Source: Nordella sp. HKS 07
Lineage (GTDB): Bacteria > Pseudomonadota > Alphaproteobacteria > Rhizobiales > Aestuariivirgaceae
NCBI RefSeq assembly: GCF_011046735.1
Contig: NZ_CP049258.1
Span: 6,156,001 to 6,220,000 of the forward strand
Direction: 5' to 3'
DNA length: 64,000 nucleotides
Of the stretch, positions 55,491 to 64,000 are shown one piece after another. A program made the position numbers and the translations under genes. How positions within the stretch are numbered: the first letter of the stretch is position 1; every line of letters starts with the position of its first letter. Below the pieces are notes generated by a model. The model was given only the letters and a program-made list of their open reading frames with translations. It did not search any database and was not told where the DNA came from.

Positions 55491-56461
55491 ATGAACCCCA
55501 AGGCATACGGGCTGGCAACTCTGCTTCTTCTCTTCTCGCAATGGTACGTGATGGCCGAGTCCGCGCCGGACACCCTCACTTTCGCGTGGCCTGTCGACGG
55601 CGCCGTCAAGCGCAGTTTCGGCGCGCCCGATACAGAAGGCGGCACGCTGCAGGGCATTGCTCTTGCGCCGAAGAAAGGCGCCGTCCGCGCCGCCGCGGAT
55701 GCCGTTGTCGTCTATGCCGGGCCTTTTCGCAACTATGGCGAGCTGCTGATTCTCAAGCATGGCTGCGGATATCAGACCGTCGTTGCCGGGGCCGCGCGGT
55801 TGTCCGTGACCATTGGACAAAAGGTGCGCCTCGGTGAAGAGATCGGCATGCTGGCCGAGCCGTCAGAGAAAGAGCAGGACGTCTATTTCGAACTGCGGCG
55901 CGACGGCGTTCCCGCCGACCCTGCACTTGTGATGCCTGGGCCAGGCTCAAGCGCCTCGCGCATCGTCACCTGCGGCGATGTCGCCACTGCCGAGGCAAAG
56001 CCCGCCAGCCAGACAGACGCGATCGAGAGTTCGAAGACGCCCTCCTCCGATTCTCCGGCACTCCCACAGAAATCCGATGTGAAGATCGTCTGGACGGGAA
56101 ATTTCCCGTGGCCGGCGCGCGGCGAAGTTCTGCAGCTCTTTGACGCAAAAACGACCGAAGGCATCAATATCGCGATGCCGGAAGGCACCAAAGTCAAAGC
56201 GGTCGCGAAAGGTATCGTGATCTATGCGGGCGGCGAACTCAAAGCGCTGGGCACACGGTTCTGGTGCGTCATGAGGACAGCCTGGTGACCGTCTACGGCT
56301 ATCTCCGCGAGCTAAAGGTACGGCGCGGACAGCAAGTCCGACGTGGCGAAGTCATCGGCGAATCCGGGAAGAGCGGTGACGCCCCCCGGCCAATGCTGCA
56401 TTTTCAGGTGCGAAAGAAGTCGGCGCCCGTCGATCCGGCCGCGTATCTGGCCAAGCCCTGA
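55491..56461 (+). pseudogene. LytM/M23-like protein with two degenerate domains, frameshifted
   Basis: From ATG 55491 it has a signal peptide (MNPKAYGLATLLLLFSQWYVMA), a first LytM-like domain (FAWPVDGAVKRSFG...VYAGPFRNYGELLILKHG), a Ser/Pro-rich linker, and a second domain (FPWPARGEVLQLFD...VIYAGGELKALG). Near 56250 one A seems lost; restoring it gives GNTVLVRHEDSLVTVYGYL and runs to 56461 ending LHFQVRKKSAPVDPAAYL. Both domains lack the His and Asp of the first zinc motif (EGINIAMPEG), so even when intact it would be a non-enzymatic, EnvC/NlpD-like amidase activator. Confidence 0.75.
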
Positions 56462-56562
56462 TCTGTCAGGAATTCGTCGGCCACCGGAGGATCGACGATG
56501 ATCGGACCGTTGCACCAGCAAGAGAGTCGGCCTGCCCGCGGTAACGCAGGCAGGCCTTCGGT

Positions 56563-57054
56563 TCAGAACGGCACTTCGTCGTCGAGGTCGCGGGCGAAAT
56601 TCTGCTGCGGCCGGCCGCCACCACCGCTGCGCGGACGCTCCATCGGGCTCGACTGGCCGAAGCTGTCGCCATTGCCGAAGCCGGCGCTGTCGCCGCCGCC
56701 GCTGCGCCCATCGAGCATGGTGAGCTCGCCGCGATATTGCTGCAGCACCACTTCCGTCGAATACTTCTCCACCCCGTCCTTGTCGGTGTATTTGCGCGTC
56801 TGCAGCTGGCCCTCGAGATAGACCTTGGCGCCCTTCTTCAGATACTGCTCGGCGACCTTCGCCAGATTCTCGTTGAAGATGACGACGCGGTGCCACTCGG
56901 TGCGCTCCTTGCGCTCACCCGTCTGCTTGTCCTTCCAGTTTTCCGACGTCGCGATCGACAGATTGACGATCGGACGGCCGTCCTGGGTGTGACGCACCTC
57001 CGGATCCTTGCCGAGATTTCCCACCAGAATAACTTTGTTCACCGATCCGGCCAT
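56563..57054 (-). CDS. ssb: single-stranded DNA-binding protein
   Basis: The 163-residue SSB has the OB fold ([68 protein letters not shown]), a Gly/Pro-rich linker and the acidic tip DLDDEVPF. The start at 57054 has AAGGAG upstream; an in-frame ATG 48 nt earlier was rejected. A perfect LexA box lies 127 nt upstream. It sits between gyrA and divergent uvrA, a common order in Hyphomicrobiales. Confidence 0.97.
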   Translation of the reverse strand: MAGSVNKVILVGNLGKDPEVRHTQDGRPIVNLSIATSENWKDKQTGERKERTEWHRVVIFNENLAKVAEQYLKKGAKVYLEGQLQTRKYTDKDGVEKYSTEVVLQQYRGELTMLDGRSGGGDSAGFGNGDSFGQSSPMERPRSGGGGRPQQNFARDLDDEVPF

Positions 57055-57180
57055 ATCCGCTTCTCCTTGCTTTCCGGGCACCAGCGCTTGCGCGCCAATC
57101 ATGATTGTTGTTCAGGCACGGTGATCACCCAAACCCGCTTTCCGTTCCACTGCGGATCGAATGTTATCCCCCGCAAATAT

Positions 57181-57195
57181 GTTCTCTTTATGTTC
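57181..57195. promoter_or_regulatory. LexA (SOS) box, GTTC-N7-GTTC
   Basis: GTTCTCTTTATGTTC matches exactly the alphaproteobacterial LexA consensus GTTC-N7-GTTC. It is between divergent ssb (start 57054) and ridA (start 57242), and most probably controls ssb. Confidence 0.8.
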
Positions 57196-57241
57196 CAAAC
57201 GCAAGCGGTATAAGGGGTGATCTGTCAAACAAGAGGTTCCC

Positions 57242-57634
57242 ATGCTGAAGCAGATCGAAACCGACCTGGCCCCGAAACCCTTCTCCAATTATGCGCAGGC
57301 CGTCGAGGTGGCGCCGGGCGCTCGCCATCTCTTCGTCGCCGGACAGGTAGGCGCCGATCCGGCCTCTGGAAAGATTCCCGACAGCGCCGAGGAGCAGCAC
57401 CGTCTCGCCTGGGCCAATGTGCTGGGCATATTGAAGGCGGCCGGCATGGACCACCGAGCGATCGTCGATGCCCGCGTCTTCATCACCGACCGTTCGCAGA
57501 TCGGGCTCTACCGGCAGGTGCGGGACGAGGTGCTCAAGGGCCACAAAGCGGCGGCGACCTTGCTGGTGGTCGCGGGCCTGGCCGATCCCAGGCTGGTCGT
57601 AGAGGTTACCGTCATTGCAGCGGCCCCGGTATAG
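57242..57634 (+). CDS. RidA family protein (enamine/imine deaminase)
   Basis: The 130-residue protein has NYAQAVEVAPGARHLFVAGQVGADPASGKIPDSAEEQHRLAWANVLGIL, then KAAATLLVVAGLADPRLVVEVTVIAAAPV. The conserved Glu of the C-terminal VEVTVIA strand is present. The Arg of canonical RidA (LPRDAxVE) is replaced, so substrate use may differ from 2-aminoacrylate hydrolysis. A RIME-like palindrome begins at its stop codon. Confidence 0.85.
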   Translation: MLKQIETDLAPKPFSNYAQAVEVAPGARHLFVAGQVGADPASGKIPDSAEEQHRLAWANVLGILKAAGMDHRAIVDARVFITDRSQIGLYRQVRDEVLKGHKAAATLLVVAGLADPRLVVEVTVIAAAPV

Positions 57635-57685
57635 ATCACGATCGCTTCAGGTCCGGCTTCGGGCCTGAAGCGATAAACGTGATCG
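57634..57685. repeat. RIME-like palindrome at the ridA 3' end
   Basis: GATCACGATCGCTTCAGG is followed, after a short loop, by CCTGAAGCGATAAACGTGATC: a long hairpin immediately after the ridA stop. It shares the GATCACGAT...AT(A)AACGTGATCG frame with 3540 and 61485. It may double as the ridA terminator. Confidence 0.65.
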
Positions 57686-57736
57686 AAAACTTTGTATGGC
57701 GCGTGACGGGAGCCGCATCCAAGGTCAGGTCGAAGA

Positions 57737-57880
57737 TCAGCCGCGGACGAAGGGCTTGAACAAGGAGAAGCTCTTCGGCTCGGCGCCGGTCTTCTCAGTT
57801 GCAACATGAGCCGGATGCTTCTGATCCTGCATCATAGCCGCGTTGTAAACATTTGAATAAGCTTCGAAAATCCAGTTCAT
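57737..57880 (-). CDS. small protein of 47 residues, unknown function
   Basis: ATG at 57880 is preceded by AAGGAGAT 6 nt upstream, the best ribosome binding site in this stretch. The peptide opens MNWIFEAYSNVYNAAMMQDQ, an amphipathic aromatic helix, and ends SFSLFKPFVRG after a polar linker. It lies in a 366-bp space between ridA and the LysR gene, divergent from the latter. No family was recognised. Confidence 0.6.
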   Translation of the reverse strand: MNWIFEAYSNVYNAAMMQDQKHPAHVATEKTGAEPKSFSLFKPFVRG

Positions 57881-58000
57881 GATCAATCTCCTTTTCTTGT
57901 TCTAAGCAATCTCTGTATGGTCTGAAAATAGCCAATTCGCGCTTGCACCACAAACGGCATTATCCTACGCTATCTGTAAGGAAAACTTACAGGACACCCC

Positions 58001-58927
58001 ATGGCCCGGCGCCTGCCGTCGCTCAACGCCCTTCGTGCCTTCGAGGCCGCCGCCCGGCATGAGAGCTTCACGAACGCCGCCGCCGAGCTGTTCGTGACCC
58101 ATGCGGCGGTGAGCCGTCATATTCGTGAATTGGAGGAATGGCTCGGCACCGATCTCTTCAACCGCACCGGCCGGGGCGTCGAGCTGACCGATGCGGGACG
58201 CCGCTACGGCGCCCGCCTCACCCCCCTCTTCGACAATATGGCGCAAGCGACGATCGAAGCCGCGGCCCAGGGCAAAGTGCGCACGCTCAATGTCTCGGTG
58301 GAGCCCTCGATCGCCTCGCGCTGGCTGGTGCCGCGTCTCGGCCGCTTCAATGAGCTCCATCCCGATATCGAGCTCGACATCGATCCCGAGAACCGTCTCG
58401 TCGACTTCCGCTCCGACAAGGCCGATCTCGGCATCCGCTATGGCCTCGGTCGCTGGCCCGATGTCGAAATCCAGAAGCTCGTCTCGGATGTCGAGATTTT
58501 TCCTGTCTGCAGCCCGCGTCTCATCAAGGATGCGGGGCCCCTCAGCCCCGGCGATCTCGCCGACTACAATCTGCTGCATGAGAGCCGCAAACAATATTGG
58601 ACCGACTGGCTCCACGCGGCGGGCATCAAGGGCGTCGAGGACTGGCGCGGCACCGTCTTCCAGGGCCATCTCGCCATCGAGGCGGCGGAAGCGGGTCAGG
58701 GTTTCGCGCTCGGCGACATGATCCTGTGCACCGACGCCATGACCGAAGGCCGCCTGGCGCGCCCCTTCGCGCTCGACATCAAGGATCATGGCGGCTACTT
58801 CATCGTACGCGCAAAAGGGTCTAAGGAATCAGCCCCGGCGCGCGCCTTCCGCGAGTGGCTGCAGGCCGAGATGGCCGAAACGCAGCGGAAGTTCGCGAGC
58901 ATCAAGAGCGCGTCCACGAAGAAATAG
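58001..58927 (+). CDS. LysR family transcriptional regulator (GcvA-like)
   Basis: A 308-residue LysR protein: N-terminal winged helix RRLPSLNALRAFEAAARHESFTNAAAELFVTHAAVSRHIRELEEWLGTDLF (residues 3-53), then an effector domain with NVSVEPSIASRWLVPRLGRFNELHPDIELDI. The LPSLNALRAFEAAARH start and SRWLVPRL are typical of the GcvA branch. It precedes the YkgJ-like and HisD-like genes by 7 nt and is probably cotranscribed, so autoregulation of that operon is plausible. Confidence 0.92.
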   Translation: MARRLPSLNALRAFEAAARHESFTNAAAELFVTHAAVSRHIRELEEWLGTDLFNRTGRGVELTDAGRRYGARLTPLFDNMAQATIEAAAQGKVRTLNVSVEPSIASRWLVPRLGRFNELHPDIELDIDPENRLVDFRSDKADLGIRYGLGRWPDVEIQKLVSDVEIFPVCSPRLIKDAGPLSPGDLADYNLLHESRKQYWTDWLHAAGIKGVEDWRGTVFQGHLAIEAAEAGQGFALGDMILCTDAMTEGRLARPFALDIKDHGGYFIVRAKGSKESAPARAFREWLQAEMAETQRKFASIKSASTKK

Positions 58928-58934
58928 GCCTGCC

Positions 58935-59312
58935 ATGCCCAGAAAGAAATATGACTGCCTGAAGTGCCCCGGCTATTGCTGCTCCTATCCTGTCATCGAG
59001 GTGAAGGACCGCGACGCGGCGCGCATCGCCAAGCATTTCGATATTCCCCTACAGATCGCCGAGAAGAAGTACTTCAAGTCTTCCTACGGCTATAAGCGCG
59101 TGATGCGGCGCAAGAAGGACAAGCATTTCGGCCGCATCTGCCAGTTCTTCGACACCGAGGCGCGCCGCTGCACCATCTATGAAGCAAGGCCCTGGGCCTG
59201 CCGCGACTATCCCGGCAAGGACAATTGCGGCTATTGGGACTTCCTCGCCTTCGAGCGCAACGCGCAGGAAGACGACGACTACATCTCGACCACCTTCCAC
59301 AACGAGAGATGA
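58935..59312 (+). CDS. YkgJ-type cysteine-cluster protein
   Basis: A 125-residue protein with eight Cys: CLKCPGYCC at residues 8-16, then RICQFFD, RRCTIY, WACRDYP and DNCGYW. This CxxCxxxCC...C...C...C pattern fits the YkgJ zinc- or iron-chelating family (PF03692). The start at 58935 follows the LysR stop by 7 nt. Its stop overlaps the HisD-like gene (ATGA). Confidence 0.88.
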   Translation: MPRKKYDCLKCPGYCCSYPVIEVKDRDAARIAKHFDIPLQIAEKKYFKSSYGYKRVMRRKKDKHFGRICQFFDTEARRCTIYEARPWACRDYPGKDNCGYWDFLAFERNAQEDDDYISTTFHNER

Positions 59313-60634
59313 CCGGGCCCGCCAATTTCCTCAAATTGGCGGAGCTTACTGCGGCCGAGCGCCGGCGCTGTCTGGCGCGCACCGAAAGCGATCTCGGGCC
59401 CTATCTCGAGAAAGCGGCGCCCATCGTCGCGGCCGTGGCGCAGGAAGGCGATGAGGCGGTGGCGAGATTCACCCGGCAGTTCGACAAGGCGCCGGTCTCC
59501 GCCGACAATCTGGCGGCGACGCCGGACGATTTCCGCCATGCCCGGAAATCTCTGGCACCCGACATCAGCGCGGCCATCGCCTTCGCGGCCCGCAACATTA
59601 CGAAATTCCATCAGGACCAGAAGCCTGAGGAAATGTGGCTGCACGAGATATCGCCCGGCGCCTTTGCCGGCGATCGCATCGGCCCCATCGCTTCCGTCGC
59701 CTGCTATGTGCCGAGGGGCAAGGGCTCCTTCCCGAGTTCGGTGATGATGACCTGCATCCCGGCCAAGGTGGCGGGTGTCGAGAAAATCGCCATCGTCACC
59801 CCGCCGGGGCCCGACGGGTCGGTCGATGCCGCCACTTTGGTCGCGGCCGAAGCGGCGGGCGTCACCGACATTTTCAAATGCGGCGGCGCCCAGGCCGTCG
59901 CCGCCGTCGCCTACGGCACCGGCACGATCCCCAGATGCGCCAAGATCGTCGGACCGGGTAGCCCCTGGGTGGTCGCCGCCAAGCGCCTCGTCGCCGATAT
60001 CATCGACACCGGCACGCCGGCGGGTCCGAGCGAAAGCATCATCTTCGCCGATGAGACGGTGGATGGCCGTCTGGCCGCGCTCGACCTTCTGATCGAGGCC
60101 GAGCATGGTGCGGATTCCTCCGCCTGGCTGGTGACGCATGTCCCGGAGGTGGCCGAGGCGGCGCGCGATGCCCTGCCCCACTTCCTGAAGGAGATGAGCC
60201 CCGATCGCGCCGCTTTCGCCGGCACCGTGCTGAAAGGTCCGCAGGGCGGCATCCTGCTTTGTCCCGATGCCGCAAGCGCCATCGCCTTCGTCAATGACTA
60301 TGCGCCCGAGCATCTGCAGATTCTGAGCCGCGATCCCAAAGCCTGGCTGCCGTCATTCAAGAATGCGGGTGAGATCCTGCTCGGCGAATACACGCCCTCG
60401 ACGCTCGGCAATTTTGTGCTCGGCCCCAATCACGTATTGCCGACCGGCGGCTGGGCCCGGACCGCCTCGCCGCTGTCGGTCTATGATTTTATGAAGCGCA
60501 CATCGATCGGCCATGTGACGCGCGAGGGCTATCCGGCGCTGGCGCGCGAGGCTCACATCATCGCGCGCTACGAAGGCTTCGATGCCCATGCCAATGCGGT
60601 ATCGCCGTTGCGGGAGAAGTATCTGAAGGCCTGA
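59309..60634 (+). CDS. histidinol dehydrogenase-like enzyme with exchanged metal ligands
   Basis: The 441-residue NAD-dependent dehydrogenase is HisD-like throughout: YVPRGKGSFPSSVMMTCIPAKVAGV, KCGGAQAVAAVAYGT, KIVGPGS, AGPSES and PNHVLPTGG. The catalytic Glu334-His335 (YAPEHL) is kept. The metal ligands differ from E. coli Gln259, His262, Asp360, His419: here they are Glu263 (EAEHG), His266, Asn368 (LGNF) and His427. The paired Q-to-E and D-to-N changes suggest a paralogue such as a sulfopropanediol (HpsN-like) or other diol dehydrogenase rather than the biosynthetic enzyme. It is coupled to the YkgJ-like gene, and no other his gene is nearby. Confidence 0.82.
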   Translation: MTGPANFLKLAELTAAERRRCLARTESDLGPYLEKAAPIVAAVAQEGDEAVARFTRQFDKAPVSADNLAATPDDFRHARKSLAPDISAAIAFAARNITKFHQDQKPEEMWLHEISPGAFAGDRIGPIASVACYVPRGKGSFPSSVMMTCIPAKVAGVEKIAIVTPPGPDGSVDAATLVAAEAAGVTDIFKCGGAQAVAAVAYGTGTIPRCAKIVGPGSPWVVAAKRLVADIIDTGTPAGPSESIIFADETVDGRLAALDLLIEAEHGADSSAWLVTHVPEVAEAARDALPHFLKEMSPDRAAFAGTVLKGPQGGILLCPDAASAIAFVNDYAPEHLQILSRDPKAWLPSFKNAGEILLGEYTPSTLGNFVLGPNHVLPTGGWARTASPLSVYDFMKRTSIGHVTREGYPALAREAHIIARYEGFDAHANAVSPLREKYLKA

Positions 60635-61107
60635 GCAGTCACAGTTTGGCCAATCGGTCCGGCGCTCTATTTCTTTGTTCTTGCGCATCGGCTTGCCCGA
60701 AAACCGCACGCACTTTTCGGGCCGATGCTCTATCCACGAATCGAAACCCCGCCGCGCTCATCTGCGCCGACGGGGCACTCGATCCTACGAGATTTCATTC
60801 GATATTCTTCGAAGTCTATTCCGGTAGTTATACCGGATGTTTTCGAGGCTCTGGACTTGCCCAGCTTAGGCGGTCCGCCCTCGCATGTGGTGTTGGATTT
60901 TCAGATGAGCGGCCTGATCGGCGTCGATTGTGCTGCAGCGCGCTGTCAGAGCCGTGACTGCGGAACCTGTCGCAGTCGAAGAAGGTAGCCCGGTGGATTC
61001 ATGCCTCCCTCCTTTTCTGTTTGCTCTGTCATCAATCTCGCGACCGATGATAGAAATATCTTGGTCCGATCCCCCGTGATGTCAAGTCAAAAGGGACTGC
61101 GTATTCG
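60635..61107. other. 473-bp intergenic region with a palindrome and a possible gene relic
   Basis: A RIME-like inverted repeat (GCATCGGC...GCCCGAAAA / TTTTCGGGC-CGATGC) lies at 60685-60728. The plus-strand frame 60725-60988 reads SHVVLDFQMSGLIGVD, which weakly resembles the LDV-MPGMSG-DL phosphorylation-site stretch of FixJ-type receiver domains. It lacks the rest of the domain, so it is at best a remnant. Nothing else is supported. Confidence 0.35.
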
Positions 61108-61467
61108 TCACGATTTGCGATAGGCGCGGCTGGAGACCGAGATGGAGTTTTTGTCCGGATCCCGCGCGTTGGCGAACACATAACCCTGGCCTTGATGAAG
61201 AGCGCTGAACACCAGCCCGTGCCTCTTGCAGTTCGCGCAAAAGGCTTCGACATCCTCCACGTCGAAAACCAGTTTCACCTGTGACTGGCCGGCTTTTTGT
61301 GCCCTTCCGGCCTGATGGATCATCAGCCGGGCGCCGCCGTCAGCCGCAACGAGTTCCACGATCCGATCGCTCTCTTCGCGGGATGCCCTGAATCCAAAGA
61401 ATTTTTCATAGAAGGCGACGGTTTGTTCCACGTCTTTTGCGTAGAGAATGATCTGGTTCAATGGCAT
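61108..61467 (-). CDS. VOC (glyoxalase-like) family protein
   Basis: The 119-residue protein starts at 61467 after AGGAGGA. It has MPLNQIILYAKDVEQTVAFYEKFFGFRA, then RLMIHQAGRAQ and VFDVEDVEAFCANCKRHGLVF...YVFANARDPDKNSISVSSR, the paired beta-alpha-beta-beta-beta units of the fold. The usual metal-ligand His/Glu are not all obvious, so catalysis is uncertain. It is divergent from uvrA across a RIME-like element. Confidence 0.85.
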   Translation of the reverse strand: MPLNQIILYAKDVEQTVAFYEKFFGFRASREESDRIVELVAADGGARLMIHQAGRAQKAGQSQVKLVFDVEDVEAFCANCKRHGLVFSALHQGQGYVFANARDPDKNSISVSSRAYRKS

Positions 61468-61484
61468 CTGGGTAGTTCCTCCTG

Positions 61485-61595
61485 GATCACGATCACCTGA
61501 GGTCAGCTCGACCCGAAGTGATAGGCGTGATCGAAATCTAAAGTTCAGCGCGTCATCGGACGGAAAACCGGTATCCGCTTTTCCTGTGGGCGCCA
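61485..61595. repeat. RIME-like two-module element upstream of uvrA
   Basis: Module 1 (61485-61536) has the GATCACGATCACCTGAGG...AGTGATAGGCGTGATCG frame, and module 2 (61547-61595) the GGAAAACCGGTATCCGCTTTTCC palindrome core in two arms. The order of modules is the same as at 3540-3652. Confidence 0.6.
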
Positions 61596-61724
61596 TGGAC
61601 ACTATTTCTGCCCTTGTGGACAGCGGTATTTCTACCCATGTGGGCAACGGTCAAGCTGCTGACATGTTCTGGCGCTTCAAGAGGGCAGCATGGCGCTTTC
61701 GGGCGCTTCATCGAGCTTGCCCGC

Positions 61725-61739
61725 GTTCTCTATTTGGTC
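61725..61739. promoter_or_regulatory. near-consensus LexA box upstream of uvrA
   Basis: GTTCTCTATTTGGTC differs from GTTC-N7-GTTC at one position (GGTC) and has nearly the same spacer as the perfect box at ssb (TCTATTT versus TCTTTAT). It lies 12 nt before the uvrA ATG, where a repressor would block initiation. Confidence 0.55.
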
Positions 61740-61751
61740 TAGTCAACCGCC

Positions 61752-64000
<2,249 letters not shown>

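Overview
The window comes from a GC-rich alphaproteobacterial chromosome, most likely a member of the Hyphomicrobiales (Rhizobiales). The evidence is sequence-level: high GC, a perfect GTTC-N7-GTTC LexA box beside ssb, mosaic palindromic intergenic elements resembling the RIME family of rhizobia, and the housekeeping set uvrA, ssb, gyrA, coaD, ppiA/ppiB, queA and tgt. The species cannot be named from the sequence alone.

Layout. 1-7.7 kb: a DUF1326/DUF2182 pair, a UbiH-type hydroxylase, an AEC transporter with an internal amber codon, hspQ, an orphan peptide-binding protein, an SHMT-like PLP enzyme and a DsbA/FrnE-like oxidoreductase. 7.7-14.9 kb: DNA repair and respiration (mfd, sdhE, recG) and a DUF502 protein; a decayed copy of the mfd 3' end lies next to mfd. 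15-22 kb: envelope genes (TPR-SPOR protein, glmS, glmU, L,D-transpeptidase, lipoprotein) and tRNA-Lys. 22-35 kb: K+/H+ antiporter, LysE exporter, M20 amidohydrolase, a polar amino acid ABC operon, 8-oxoguanine deaminase and a polyamine-type ABC operon. 35-40 kb: coxG-like gene, then tgt-queA-(secreted protein)-ppiB-ppiA-coaD on the minus strand.

40-50.7 kb is the accessory-looking part: VOC protein, ilvD, LysE exporters, bluB under a cobalamin riboswitch, a REP-like repeat cluster between two copies of a 95-bp gene-tail junction, a methyltransferase, an ammonia-lyase relative without the MIO tripeptide, an SH3 protein, and an AT-richer two-gene cassette (YwgA-like protein plus SAMHD1/YwfO-like HD hydrolase) inserted downstream of gyrA. 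Fragments of gyrA, the SH3 gene and the lyase gene around the cassette show that gyrA-SH3-lyase was once tandemly duplicated.

50.7-64 kb: gyrA, three consecutive genes each broken by one 1-nt indel (ROK kinase, NagB-like protein, LytM protein), ssb, ridA, a LysR regulator, a YkgJ-type Cys-cluster protein, a HisD-like dehydrogenase, a VOC protein and the 5' part of uvrA.

The strongest candidates for something new are the HD/YwgA-like cassette and the recurrent pattern of duplicated gene ends flanking inserted DNA (mfd, bluB/methyltransferase, gyrA/SH3/lyase). Next come enzymes that have lost diagnostic residues: Tgt without its zinc ligands, the MIO-less lyase relative, and the HisD-like protein with exchanged metal ligands.
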